Shown one piece after another: positions 10,135 to 20,806 of a stretch of DNA of 64,000 nucleotides. A program made the translations under genes and the position numbers. The stretch's first letter is position 1. Each line of letters starts with the position of its first letter. A model generated the notes under the pieces. The model worked only from the letters and a program-made list of their open reading frames with translations, did no database searches and had not been told where the DNA came from. Source of the stretch: JAMLIN01 sp041676645 (GTDB lineage Bacteria > Pseudomonadota > Gammaproteobacteria > Burkholderiales > Burkholderiaceae_E); the NCBI GenBank assembly GCA_041676645.1, contig JBAYRO010000006.1:9960-73959 (forward strand). The letters are read 5' to 3'.

Positions 10135-10181
10135 TAATGGGGTCAGACTCCATTTTGAAAAAATGGAGTCTGACCCCATTA
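10135..10181. repeat. Perfect palindrome with 22-bp arms (GGGGTCAGACTCC element)
   Basis: Arms 10135-10156 and 10160-10181 are exact reverse complements around a 3-nt loop (GAA). Each arm carries GGGGTCAGACTCC flanked by A/T-rich ends. It stands between two convergent genes, so it could end transcription from both sides, but no long U tract follows on either strand. The core resembles repeated GGGGTCAGA-type sequences that I associate with REP-associated tyrosine transposases. No transposase is in the window and I saw no second copy. Confidence 0.8.
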
Positions 10182-10208
10182 ACAAGCCCCGTTGACGCCG
10201 GCGGCGGG

Positions 10209-10673
10209 CTATTGCACCGGGTTCTTGAGCGCGGCCGGCATCGGGAAGGCGAACACCTCGATTCCCTCTTCGGCGAGGTCGGCCGCTTCGCGAACCGTCG
10301 CCTCGCCCCGGATCGCGCGCGCCGGGGTTTCCTCGTAGTGGATCCGACGCGCCTCCTCGGCGAACTGGTCGCCGACGTCTTCGGTCGATTCGATCACCTT
10401 CCGTGCCAGCTGCATCCAGAGCTTCTGCAGCTCGACCGGGGGCGCGGACGGCTCGGCCACGGCATGCGGCTTGCCGGCAGCGGGGCCTGGCGCCACGGCT
10501 TCACCGCGGTTTCGATTGATGCGCGGCGCGGACAACAGCTTGCGGATCCCGCCGCTGCCGCAGACCGGACACTGGATCAGGCCATCCTCGACCTGCCGCT
10601 CGAAATCCTCGCTACGGCCGAACCAGCCCTCGAAGACATGCTCGCGGTCACAACTGAGATTGAAGACTTTCAT
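10209..10673 (-). CDS. DUF1178 family protein (putative zinc-ribbon)
   Basis: A 154-residue protein of unknown function. It begins MKVFNLSCDREHVFEGWFG and continues SSEDF-like to IQCPVCGS, the hallmark of DUF1178. The first cysteine near residue 7, a histidine near 10 and the CPVC pair could bind zinc. The middle is Ala/Pro-rich and variable. The C-terminal half (LWMQLARKVIESTEDVGDQFAEEARRIHYEE) is the conserved helical part of the family. I use the ATG at 10673 because it begins the conserved domain; a nearby upstream start would add nine unconserved residues. It is divergent from the selenouridine synthase gene, sharing a 113-nt spacer with a TAGAAT hexamer on its strand. Confidence 0.85.
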   Translation of the reverse strand: MKVFNLSCDREHVFEGWFGRSEDFERQVEDGLIQCPVCGSGGIRKLLSAPRINRNRGEAVAPGPAAGKPHAVAEPSAPPVELQKLWMQLARKVIESTEDVGDQFAEEARRIHYEETPARAIRGEATVREAADLAEEGIEVFAFPMPAALKNPVQ

Positions 10674-10786
10674 CGATGTGGCTCGACTCCCCACGGACAC
10701 AGCATCATCATTCTATTGTGTTTCGGTGCGCGACCGTCGGCCGTCCGGCGGCAGGACACCGGGCGGGCACATTCCCGGGCTGCGCA

Positions 10787-11863
10787 ATGAAGGGACCCAG
10801 AACCGTTTCGATCGCCGACTGCATCACGACGCTTGCCGGCTACGATGCGATCCTCGACGCCCGAAGTCCCGCGGAATTCGCCATCGACCGCCTCCCCGAG
10901 GCCGTCAGCGCACCGGTGCTCGATGACGCCGAGCGGGCCGAGGTCGGCACCTTGCATGCTCGTGAAGGCGCCTTCGCCGCCCGCCGACGCGGCGCGGCAC
11001 TGGTCGCCCGCAACATCGGCACGCTGCTGGAGACCCGCTTCGCGGCCATGCCGTCCGACTGGCGTCCGCTCGTGTACTGCTGGCGCGGCGGCAACCGTTC
11101 CGGTGCGCTCGCCCTCGTGCTTTCGCGCATCGGCTGGCGGGTCGATGTGCTCGAGGGCGGCTACCGCGCCTACCGCCGCCAGGTGGTCGCCGACCTCGAA
11201 TCGCTGCCCCAGCGCCATCGCTTCGTCGTGGTCGCGGGTCGCACCGGCGTGGGCAAGAGCCGGCTGCTGGGCCTGCTTGCCGAACGCGGGCTGCAGGTCC
11301 TCGATCTCGAAGGCCTCGCCGCCCATCGCGGATCCGTCCTGGGACCGATACCGGGCGACCCGCAGCCCAGCCAGAAAGCCTTCGAATCCGGTCTCTGGCG
11401 GAGACTGCGCGGCTACGACGACCGTCGGCCGATATTCGTCGAATCGGAAAGCCGCAAGATAGGTCGATGCCAGGTGCCCGGATCCCTGATCGAGCGGATG
11501 CGAGCCTCCGAATGCATCGTCCTCACCGCGTCGACCCGCTTCCGCACCCACTTGCTGCGCGAGGAATATCGGCATTTCCTCGTCGACCCGGGCCTGCTCT
11601 CGACGCGCCTGTCCGCCCTCGCGCCGATCCATGGCAAGACCCGCGTCGCCCATTGGGATTCGCAGGCGCGCAGCGGAAACTGGGATGAGCTGGTCGGCGA
11701 ATTGCTCGCGGCGCACTACGACCCGGCCTACGACCGCTCGATGGCCCGCAACTTCCTGCGCCTGGAGTCCGCTCCATCGATCGTCGCGGATGCGGACGCC
11801 GATCCGGCCTCGTCACTTGCCGCCGCCGCCGACCGGATCGCCGCACTCTATCCGGCGGCGTGA
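10787..11863 (+). CDS. selU: tRNA 2-selenouridine synthase
   Basis: SelU/MnmH (YbbB) of 358 residues replaces sulfur with selenium at the wobble 2-thiouridine of tRNAs for Lys, Glu and Gln, through a geranylated intermediate. The N-terminal rhodanese domain has the catalytic-cysteine motif VYCWRGGNRSGA near residue 95. A P-loop (VAGRTGVGKSRLL) starts the C-terminal domain near residue 147, and FVESESRKIG follows. Both halves and the overall length match the family. I chose the ATG at 10787 because homology begins shortly after; the frame is open about 110 nt further up. No selD or selA is visible nearby, so selenophosphate supply must come from elsewhere. Confidence 0.92.
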   Translation: MKGPRTVSIADCITTLAGYDAILDARSPAEFAIDRLPEAVSAPVLDDAERAEVGTLHAREGAFAARRRGAALVARNIGTLLETRFAAMPSDWRPLVYCWRGGNRSGALALVLSRIGWRVDVLEGGYRAYRRQVVADLESLPQRHRFVVVAGRTGVGKSRLLGLLAERGLQVLDLEGLAAHRGSVLGPIPGDPQPSQKAFESGLWRRLRGYDDRRPIFVESESRKIGRCQVPGSLIERMRASECIVLTASTRFRTHLLREEYRHFLVDPGLLSTRLSALAPIHGKTRVAHWDSQARSGNWDELVGELLAAHYDPAYDRSMARNFLRLESAPSIVADADADPASSLAAAADRIAALYPAA

Positions 11864-11908
11864 TCCGGCTCGCCGGCGCGCTGGCGATGACGCCAACGCC
11901 GTTTCACC

Positions 11909-13819
11909 TCAGTAGTCTTCCTCGTCACCGGGGCGCTCGAGCATCCCCAGATTCACCTTGACGTCCGCCCGCGCCCGCAGCAGCTCGAAGACGGCCGCTG
12001 TCTCGGCCTGTCCATAGAGGTCGGCCGCCTGGTCACGATAGGCCCGCAGGCGTTCATCGATTCGTTCCGCATCCGGATTCTCGATCTCGGAGACCTTGAA
12101 GATCGCGTAGCCGCTGGCGCCCTGGGGTACGCCGACGAAACCGGGCAGCTCGTCCGCCGCCACGCCGAAGATGGCCTGAACCGCGTCGGCGCCGAGCGAG
12201 GCCGCGCTCATGCGCGAAATCTTCAGCTCCTCATCGAAGCCCTCAGCCTGCGCTCCGACCTCGCGCGCCTCCGCCAGGGCGGCCTCACCGGCTTCGCGCG
12301 CGAGCCGCGCCGCTTCGAGCGCCTTGACGCGCGCCGCCACCTCGGCTTCCACCTCCTGGTATTCCGGCATCCTCGCCGGCTGGAAATCGAGCACTCTCGC
12401 GGCCACCAGCGTGCTGTCGCCGATGTCGATCGCTTCGGTGTTCTGGCGCTGCGAAAGCGATTGCGGCGAGAAGATCGCCCGCAGGACGGCCGGCCGGTTC
12501 AGGGGCGAGGATGGATCATCGGTGCCGCTGCGACGAACCTCGTCGACCGTGTTGATCTCGAGACCGAAATGCTCGGCGGCGGGGGCGAGGGTGTCGGCCT
12601 GCTCGTAGACCATGTTGCTGAAATCCTCGGCGGCTTCGCCGTAGCGCAGCCGGGCCTGCTGTTCACGCAACTCCTGGGTGATCTCCTCGCGCACTTCCTC
12701 GAAGGGTCTCGTCTGCGCCTCGCGGATGCCGTCGAGTCGCACGAGATGCCAGCCGAACTCCGATTCCACCGGTCCGGCGGTGGCGCCCACTTCATCGAGG
12801 CCGAAGGCCGCATCCGCAACCTCCGAAATCATGTCCTCATGACGGAACCAGCCCAGGTCGCCGCCGGCCTCTCCCGACGCGCTGTCATCGGAGGATTCGC
12901 GCGCCACCGCGTCGAAGGCCTTGCCCGCTTCGATCTCGGCCTCGAGCGAGTCGATCCGGGCCCGCGCCGCATCCCTTCCCGCGTCCCCGATGTCGACCAG
13001 GATGTGGCTCGCCCGACGCTCCTCGGGCGTACCGAAGCGCGCCTGGTTCTGCTCGTAGTAGTCGCGCACGGCCGCCGGATCGAGCTCGATCCCGGCTGCG
13101 ATGTCCTCGGGACGCAGCACGATGTACTCGACCCGGGCGAACTCCGGAATCTGGAACTCGAGCGGATTCTCCTCGAAGTACTTCCGGAAATCCGCTTCAT
13201 CCGATTCGGTGCTTGCGACATAGTCGTCGGCACGAAAGCCGCGCATGCTCACCGTGCGAACCTGCTCGTTGGCCAGCAGGAGGCGCTCGACCATCGGCCC
13301 CGGCGGCACGGCGGTCAGGCCGATCGATTCGGGCAGCGCCCGGATGGCGAGCTCGCGCCGCTGCTCGGCCTCGAAACCCGCCTCGCTCATGCCGCGCGCC
13401 GCCAGCAGATCGGCATAACGCTCCCGGTCGAAACGGCCATCCTCGTCGCTCAGTCCGGGGATGCCGATGATCAGCCGACGCAGCTCGTCATCGGTAACCG
13501 CGATGCCCTCTTCGCGCGCCGCCCAGAACAGCGTGTGCCGCGTGATCAGCGATTCCAGGATCTCGCGCTGCACCGCAGGCTCCTGCAGCATGTCCGGATC
13601 GAAGGCATCGCCGAGCGATTGCCGCAGCCGGTCCATCTGCTCGCGCTGCGCCTGCTCGAACTCGAACATGCTGATCTGGTTGCCGGCGACCGACGCGACC
13701 GAATCGCCGCCGGTCATCCGGTCGTACGCCGGCAGGCCGAAGAACGCGAACGCCGGGAAGATCAGGATCACCAGGGCCAGTTGCAGCAATCGCTGATGAT
13801 TACGGATCGACTCGAACAT
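11909..13819 (-). CDS. ppiD: Periplasmic peptidyl-prolyl isomerase/chaperone PpiD
   Basis: Inner-membrane-anchored periplasmic folding factor of 636 residues. One membrane segment lies at about residues 12-30 (LLQLALVILIFPAFAFFGL) with a short cytoplasmic N terminus. A SurA_N-like chaperone region follows (QREILESLITRHTLFWAAREEGIAV). The parvulin domain at about 265-360 shows RRASHILVDIG and GGDLGWFRHEDM, and further C-terminal domains end in an acidic tail. Position after lon and hupB is the usual one. Two tRNA genes and a terminator separate it from hupB, so it probably has its own promoter. A modest ribosome site (GCAGGA) precedes the ATG. Confidence 0.95.
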   Translation of the reverse strand: MFESIRNHQRLLQLALVILIFPAFAFFGLPAYDRMTGGDSVASVAGNQISMFEFEQAQREQMDRLRQSLGDAFDPDMLQEPAVQREILESLITRHTLFWAAREEGIAVTDDELRRLIIGIPGLSDEDGRFDRERYADLLAARGMSEAGFEAEQRRELAIRALPESIGLTAVPPGPMVERLLLANEQVRTVSMRGFRADDYVASTESDEADFRKYFEENPLEFQIPEFARVEYIVLRPEDIAAGIELDPAAVRDYYEQNQARFGTPEERRASHILVDIGDAGRDAARARIDSLEAEIEAGKAFDAVARESSDDSASGEAGGDLGWFRHEDMISEVADAAFGLDEVGATAGPVESEFGWHLVRLDGIREAQTRPFEEVREEITQELREQQARLRYGEAAEDFSNMVYEQADTLAPAAEHFGLEINTVDEVRRSGTDDPSSPLNRPAVLRAIFSPQSLSQRQNTEAIDIGDSTLVAARVLDFQPARMPEYQEVEAEVAARVKALEAARLAREAGEAALAEAREVGAQAEGFDEELKISRMSAASLGADAVQAIFGVAADELPGFVGVPQGASGYAIFKVSEIENPDAERIDERLRAYRDQAADLYGQAETAAVFELLRARADVKVNLGMLERPGDEEDY

Positions 13820-13837
13820 GTCCTGCTTCCTGGTCTG

Positions 13838-13870
13838 AAAAACAAAAGGGGCGAACTCGCGTTCGCCCCT
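13838..13870 (-). terminator. Rho-independent terminator after tRNA-Asp
   Basis: On the minus strand a 9-bp perfect stem (AGGGGCGAA with TTCGCCCCT, 6-nt loop, 13847-13870) is followed by the T-rich run TTTTGTTTTT. It lies just downstream of tRNA-Asp and before ppiD, so it should end the tRNA-Val/tRNA-Asp transcript. Confidence 0.88.
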
Positions 13871-13878
13871 GGAATCGT

Positions 13879-13955
13879 TGGCGGAGTGGACGGGACTCGA
13901 ACCCGCGACCCCCGGCGTGACAGGCCGGTATTCTAACCAACTGAACTACCACTCC
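13879..13955 (-). tRNA. tRNA-Asp (anticodon GTC)
   Basis: A 77-nt tRNA with the acceptor stem GGAGTGG/CCACTCC, discriminator G and a genome-encoded CCA. The T arm carries GGTTCGAGTCC. The anticodon loop reads GTC at 13921-13919 on the minus strand. It is the second gene of a two-tRNA unit ending at a strong terminator. Confidence 0.97.
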
Positions 13956-13992
13956 TGATTCAGAAACTTTCGCGGCCCGCGCCTGGCGACTC

Positions 13993-14068
13993 TGGTGGGT
14001 GCTGAGAGTCTCGAACTCCCGACCTACGCCTTGTAAGGGCGCCGCTCTACCAACTGAGCTAAGCACCC
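13993..14068 (-). tRNA. tRNA-Val (anticodon TAC)
   Basis: A 76-nt tRNA with acceptor GGGTGCT/AGCACCC, discriminator A and encoded CCA. The D arm is GCTCAGTTGGTAGAGC and the anticodon loop CTTACAA gives TAC at 14035-14033 on the minus strand. It is the first of the tRNA pair between hupB and ppiD and is preceded by a clear promoter. Confidence 0.97.
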
Positions 14069-14097
14069 GAGATCGAATGCGATTCGCGAAGACCGCG

Positions 14098-14125
14098 ATT
14101 ATAGCGGTTCCGGTACAAGGTGCAA
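14098..14125 (-). promoter_or_regulatory. Sigma-70 promoter of tRNA-Val/tRNA-Asp
   Basis: On the minus strand TTGCAC (14125-14120), a 16-nt spacer and a perfect TATAAT (14103-14098). Transcription would start near 14091, about 23 nt before the tRNA-Val 5' end. It sits in the 65-nt gap after hupB. Confidence 0.75.
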
Positions 14126-14133
14126 GCGCGCGC

Positions 14134-14406
14134 TCAGTTGATCGCGTCCTTCAGTGCCTTGCCCGGGCGGAACTTGGGAAGTTTCGCGGCCTTGATCTTG
14201 ATCGTGTCGCCCGTGCGAGGATTGCGTCCCGTGCGCGCAGCGCGCTTGCCGACCGCAAACGTACCGAAGCCGACCAGGGTCACCGTGCCACCCTTCTTGA
14301 GCGTGGTACGGACCGCACCAACGAATGCGTCGAGCGCACGGCCGGCAGCCGCCTTGGAGATATCGGCCTGCTTCGCAATGTGGTCGATCAGATCGGTCTT
14401 GTTCAC
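14134..14406 (-). CDS. hupB: DNA-binding protein HU (beta-type)
   Basis: Nucleoid protein of 90 residues that binds and bends DNA as a dimer. It starts MNKTDLIDHIAKQADISKAAAGRALDAF and contains the beta-arm region GFGTFAVGKRAARTGRNPRTGDTI with the intercalating Asn-Pro, then the usual KLPKFRPGKALKDAIN ending. Length and sequence are those of HU-beta, and hupB directly after lon is the usual order. It has its own promoter in the lon-hupB gap, and an inverted repeat around that promoter suggests control. Confidence 0.96.
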   Translation of the reverse strand: MNKTDLIDHIAKQADISKAAAGRALDAFVGAVRTTLKKGGTVTLVGFGTFAVGKRAARTGRNPRTGDTIKIKAAKLPKFRPGKALKDAIN

Positions 14407-14512
14407 TTAGAACCCCCTCGCATCAAGTCAGGTTTTCGTCGCGCCGACAAAGCCATGCGCGCATGTCTCACGGGCTTCGGGCAACGACCCCTGGCCCCGA
14501 AACCGATCGCGT

Positions 14513-14558
14513 ATTACATCGCCCGGAAAGCCTTGTGTCAAGCGGATTTCCGGGCGAT
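14513..14558 (-). promoter_or_regulatory. hupB sigma-70 promoter inside a 12-bp inverted repeat
   Basis: On the minus strand TTGACA (14541-14536), a 17-nt spacer and TGTAAT (14518-14513). A perfect 12-bp inverted repeat, ATCGCCCGGAAA, has arms at 14518-14529 and 14547-14558, so the -35 box lies in the 17-nt loop between them. The repeat could be an operator, or the terminator hairpin of lon, whose stop lies 25 nt upstream. Confidence 0.72.
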
Positions 14559-14582
14559 CGGCCGTCGCGCGAACGCGCGTTT

Positions 14583-16994
<2,412 letters not shown>

Positions 16995-17022
16995 TCGGTT
17001 CTCCGTTGGGACTTCCGACAGG

Positions 17023-17050
17023 ACATGGCGACGCCTGGCGGAAATTCAAG
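17023..17050 (-). promoter_or_regulatory. Candidate heat-shock (sigma-32) promoter of lon
   Basis: On the minus strand CTTGAAT (17050-17044), a 13-nt spacer and CGCCATGT (17030-17023). This differs by one base in each box from the RpoH consensus CTTGAAA-N13/14-CCCCATNT. The predicted start is about 20-25 nt before the lon ATG at 16994. The rest of the 277-nt clpX-lon gap shows no gene. Confidence 0.65.
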
Positions 17051-17271
17051 GTACTTCATGAGGATACGCTGCTTGCGCGGGCAGGCGGGCAGCACCCGCG
17101 ACGAGCGGCGGGACGGTCGGCACGGCGGCAACGCCCGGCCACCGGAACCCGGCCCGGGCGACCCTGTCATGAGAATGGGAAAAGCCGGCGCAGGGCAAGG
17201 CGGGGCGCCGAAGACAGTACGCTTGTACGGCGAGGCGCTCCAGCGCCGCCCTGCATCCGCATCCGAAGCCG

Positions 17272-18531
17272 TCAGCCGGCGACCTTCTTTTCGTCGCTGT
17301 AGATGACCAGCGGCTTGCCGACGCCTTCGATGGTGTGCTCGTCCACGACCACCTTCTGGACATTCTGCATGCTCGGCAGTTCGTACATGACGTCGAGCAG
17401 GGCCTGCTCGAGGATGGAGCGCAGTCCGCGCGCGCCGGTGCGCCGCTTGAGCGCCCGCCGGGCCACCGCCGCGAGCGCGCTGGCGCGGAATTCGAGGTCG
17501 ACGCCTTCCATGGCGAAGAGCTTCTGGTACTGCTTGACGAGCGCGTTCTTCGGTTCGACGAGAATCTCGACCAGGGCGTTCTCGTCGAGTTCGTCGAGCG
17601 TCGCGACCACCGGCAGGCGACCGACGAGTTCCGGGATCAGGCCGAACTTGACCAGGTCCTCGGGCTCGATGTCGCGCAGGACCTCGCCGACGGTGCGGTC
17701 GGCCTCGCTCTTGACCTCGGCGCCGAAGCCGATGCCCGAGCGCTCCGAGCGATTGCGGATGATCTTCTCGAGCCCGTCGAATGCGCCGCCGCAGATGAAC
17801 AGGATGTTCGTGGTGTCGATCTGCACGAAGTCCTGGTTCGGATGCTTGCGTCCGCCTTGCGGGGGCACCGAGGCCACCGTGCCTTCGATCAGCTTGAGCA
17901 ACGCCTGCTGGACGCCTTCGCCGGAGACATCGCGCGTGATCGACGGGTTGTCCGACTTGCGGGAGATCTTGTCGATCTCGTCGATGTAGACGATGCCGTT
18001 CTGGGCCCGCTCGACCTCGTAGTTGCAGCTCTGCAGCAGCTTCTGGATGATGTTCTCGACATCCTCGCCGACATAGCCGGCCTCGGTCAGGGTGGTCGCA
18101 TCGGCGATCACGAAGGGCACGTTGAGCAGGCGGGCAAGGGTCTGCGCGAGCAGGGTCTTGCCCGAGCCGGTCGGCCCGACCATCAGGATGTTGCTCTTGG
18201 ACAACTCGACGTCGTCCTGCTTGCCGCGGTGACGCAGCCGCTTGTAATGGTTGTACACCGCGACGGACAGCCCGCGCTTGGCGGCCGGCTGTCCGATGAC
18301 GTACTGGTCGAGGATCCCGCTGATCTCGGCCGGCGTAGGCAGTTCACCCTTCTGGCTGGCGCCACCGCCCTCCGCGCCCGCCTCATCCCGGATGATGTCG
18401 TTGCACAGCTCGATGCATTCGTCGCAGATGAACACCGACGGGCCGGCGATCAGCTTGCGCACTTCGTGCTGACTCTTGCCGCAGAAGGAGCAATACAGCA
18501 GCTTCTCGCTCGATCCTTTCTTGTCGGACAT
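17272..18531 (-). CDS. clpX: ATP-dependent Clp protease ATPase subunit ClpX
   Basis: AAA+ unfoldase of 419 residues that recognises tagged proteins and feeds them to ClpP. The N-terminal zinc-binding domain has the four cysteines of CSFCGKSQHEVRKLI and CDECIELC. The ATPase core shows Walker A VGPTGSGKTLLAQ, Walker B IVYIDEIDKI, the pore loop region and EGTVASVPPQGGRKHP. Near the end VLVEPKNALVKQYQKLF and TGARGLRSILE match ClpX throughout. It follows clpP on the same strand with a 39-nt gap containing AGGAG, so the two are probably co-transcribed. Confidence 0.98.
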   Translation of the reverse strand: MSDKKGSSEKLLYCSFCGKSQHEVRKLIAGPSVFICDECIELCNDIIRDEAGAEGGGASQKGELPTPAEISGILDQYVIGQPAAKRGLSVAVYNHYKRLRHRGKQDDVELSKSNILMVGPTGSGKTLLAQTLARLLNVPFVIADATTLTEAGYVGEDVENIIQKLLQSCNYEVERAQNGIVYIDEIDKISRKSDNPSITRDVSGEGVQQALLKLIEGTVASVPPQGGRKHPNQDFVQIDTTNILFICGGAFDGLEKIIRNRSERSGIGFGAEVKSEADRTVGEVLRDIEPEDLVKFGLIPELVGRLPVVATLDELDENALVEILVEPKNALVKQYQKLFAMEGVDLEFRASALAAVARRALKRRTGARGLRSILEQALLDVMYELPSMQNVQKVVVDEHTIEGVGKPLVIYSDEKKVAG

Positions 18532-18570
18532 ACTTATATTCCAGACTCCTGCGTTCAGACTCCCGCGTGC

Positions 18571-19248
18571 TCAGGCGCCCTCGGCGCGACGCGACAGGAC
18601 TTTGTCGATCAGCCCATAGCTTACCGCATCCTCCGGCGCCAGGAAGTTGTCGCGGTCCGTATCGCGTGCGATACGCTCGATCGGCTGGCCGGTCATCTCC
18701 GCGATGATGGTGTTGAGACGCTCGCGCAGGTAGAGGATTTCGCGCGCCTGGATCTCGATGTCGGCGGCCTGCCCCTGCGCACCGCCCGAGGGCTGGTGGA
18801 TCATGATGCGGGCATTGGGCAAGGCGTAACGCTTGCCCCTGGTGCCCGCCGCGAGCAGGAAGGCTCCCATGCTGGCGGCCATGCCCATGCACAGCGTCGA
18901 GACATCGGGCTTGATGAACTGCATGGTGTCGTACATCGCCAGCCCCGCGGAGACCGAGCCGCCGGGCGAATTGATGTACAGCGAGATGTCCTTGTCGGGG
19001 TTCTCGGATTCGAGGAAGAGCAGCTGCGCGATGACGAGGTTCGACACCTGGTCCATGACCGGCCCCACCAGGAAGATGACGCGTTCGCGCAACAGGCGCG
19101 AGTAGATGTCGTAGGCACGCTCGCCGCGGCCGCTCTGCTCGATCACGACCGGCACCATCCCGAGACCGGTCGGCTCCTGGCGCTGGCTCGCGAGATGGGC
19201 GTTGACCATGTCCTCGATCAGGTTGTTGCGGTTCATCGTGTATGTCAC
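18571..19248 (-). CDS. clpP: ATP-dependent Clp protease proteolytic subunit ClpP
   Basis: Serine protease subunit of 225 residues that forms the double-heptamer chamber used with ClpX. The catalytic serine is in GMAASMGAFLLAAG, the histidine in RIMIHQPSGG and the aspartate in RIARDTDRDNFL. The start MTYTMNRNNLIEDM is longer than in some homologues, consistent with a short propeptide. GGAGTG precedes the ATG. It lies 29 nt after tig, as in most proteobacteria. Confidence 0.98.
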   Translation of the reverse strand: MTYTMNRNNLIEDMVNAHLASQRQEPTGLGMVPVVIEQSGRGERAYDIYSRLLRERVIFLVGPVMDQVSNLVIAQLLFLESENPDKDISLYINSPGGSVSAGLAMYDTMQFIKPDVSTLCMGMAASMGAFLLAAGTRGKRYALPNARIMIHQPSGGAQGQAADIEIQAREILYLRERLNTIIAEMTGQPIERIARDTDRDNFLAPEDAVSYGLIDKVLSRRAEGA

Positions 19249-19277
19249 TCCGTGCGGTTCGTCGGATTGTCAGGGTC

Positions 19278-20579
19278 TCAGCCAGCAGCCATCAGCTCGT
19301 CGAAGCTGAGCGATTTCTCGTTGATCTTCGCACCGCCGAGCACCCAGTCGACGACATTCTGCTCGATCACGAGGGCCTCGATCTCGCCGAGTCGCTCGCG
19401 ATCACTGAAGTAGTGCCGCACGACCTCGGCCGGATTCTCGTAGGCCTGCGCGAACTCCTCGATCTGGGCCCGGATCTGGTCGGGCTTGGCCTGGAGTTTC
19501 TCGCGACGGACGATCTCGCCCACCAGCAAGCCCAGCCGGACCCGTCGTTCGGCCTGTTCGGTGAAGGCGTCGACCGGCACCGGGATGTCCTTGACATCGA
19601 CGCCTCGCGCGGCGAGGTCATTGCGCGCGCGCTCGGCGAGCGCTTCGCCCTCGCCGCGAACCAGCGCCTTGGGCAGCTCGAAGTCACTCGCCGCGGCGAG
19701 GCTGTCCATGACATTGCCCTTGGTGCGGGAGCGAACCCGCTGGCCGACCTCGCGCTCGAGGTTGCGGCGGATATCCTGGCGCATCGCCTCGACGTCACCA
19801 TCGGCCTGGCCGAGTTCACGCGCGAAGTCGGCGTCGACGGCCGGCAGCACCGGTTCCTCGACCCTGGTCGCCGTGATGTCGAAGCTGGCGGTCTTGCCGG
19901 CGAGTTCCTTCGATCCGTAGTCTTCCGGGAAGGCCACCGGGCTGCTGCGGGATTCACCCGCCTTCATGCCATGCACCGCGGCTTCGAAGTCGGGCAGCAT
20001 GCGCCCTTCCCCCAGCACGAAGGCAAAACCCTCGGCGGTGCCGCCCTCGAAGGCGACATCGTCGATCTTGCCGACGAAATCGATGGTGGCCTGGTCGCCG
20101 TCGGCCGCGGCCCGGTCGACCTCGTTCCAGGTGACCCGCTGCTTGCGCAGGATGTCGATGGTCTTGTCGATCTCCGCGTCGCCGACCTCGCAGCTGACGC
20201 GCTCGACCTCGAGCCCGTCGAGCGCGGGCGGCGTGATCTCCGGATAGACCTCGAAGGTCGCGTCGAACGCCAGCGCGCCTTCGGCGGCATCCTCGCGCGG
20301 CGCGATGCTGGGCTCGCCGGCGACCCGCAGGGAGTGCTCGGCGATGCCGTCGCTGAACGCCTTGCCGACGACGTCGCCGAGGACTTCGGCGCGCACCTGC
20401 CCACCGTAGCTCTGGGACACGATCTTCATCGGCACCTTGCCGGGCCGGAAGCCGGACATCTTGACCGTGCGCGAGAGCTTGCGCAGCCGCTGTTCGACCT
20501 CGCGGTCGATCTCGGCCATCGTGACCGTCATGGAAAGCTTGCGTTCGAGATTGCCAGTGTTTTCGAGTTGGGTTGCCAT
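19278..20579 (-). CDS. tig: Trigger factor
   Basis: Ribosome-bound chaperone and prolyl isomerase of 433 residues. The ribosome-docking signature lies in SGFRPGKVPMKIV (G-F-R-x-G-K-x-P) near residue 45. The FKBP-type domain at about 150-245 includes GDQATIDFVGKIDDVAFEGG and PEDYGSKELAGKTASFDI. The C-terminal helical domain follows. I chose the ATG at 20579 because it begins MATQLENTGNLERKLSMTV, the conserved N terminus; the frame stays open into the tRNA-Leu gene, which cannot be coding. No strong Shine-Dalgarno is visible. Confidence 0.97.
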   Translation of the reverse strand: MATQLENTGNLERKLSMTVTMAEIDREVEQRLRKLSRTVKMSGFRPGKVPMKIVSQSYGGQVRAEVLGDVVGKAFSDGIAEHSLRVAGEPSIAPREDAAEGALAFDATFEVYPEITPPALDGLEVERVSCEVGDAEIDKTIDILRKQRVTWNEVDRAAADGDQATIDFVGKIDDVAFEGGTAEGFAFVLGEGRMLPDFEAAVHGMKAGESRSSPVAFPEDYGSKELAGKTASFDITATRVEEPVLPAVDADFARELGQADGDVEAMRQDIRRNLEREVGQRVRSRTKGNVMDSLAAASDFELPKALVRGEGEALAERARNDLAARGVDVKDIPVPVDAFTEQAERRVRLGLLVGEIVRREKLQAKPDQIRAQIEEFAQAYENPAEVVRHYFSDRERLGEIEALVIEQNVVDWVLGGAKINEKSLSFDELMAAG

Positions 20580-20705
20580 GTCTGTCGTCTTGTCTGATCG
20601 GCCCCTGGCCTGTGCGCGTATCCTGCGCGTGGCGCGATGATCCGGCCAAGCGCGGGAGCTTCCTCGCCCGGAGCGGTATCCGCACGAGCCCTGCCACGAA
20701 TACGA

Positions 20706-20792
20706 TGGTGCGGCCGAAAGGACTCGAACCTTCACGCCAGCGAAGGCGCCAGGACCTAAACCTGGTGCGTCTACCAATTCCGCCACGGCCGC
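20706..20792 (-). tRNA. tRNA-Leu (anticodon TAG)
   Basis: An 87-nt class II tRNA with acceptor GCGGCCG/CGGCCGC, discriminator A, encoded CCA and a long variable arm (GGCGCCTTCGCTGGCG region). The anticodon stem-loop CCAGG-TTTAGGT-CCTGG gives TAG at 20758-20756 on the minus strand. A TAGAAT hexamer (20814-20809) at the very end of the upstream RND gene is a possible -10. tRNA-Leu before tig is a common arrangement. Confidence 0.97.
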
Positions 20793-20806
20793 CTACGGGC
20801 AGCCGG

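Noticed and set aside
14560..14582. GC-rich alternating repeat (CGCGCG/GCGCGC) as the lon terminator
   Set aside because: The stem is irregular and no U tract follows; the 12-bp repeat at 14518-14558 is a better candidate.
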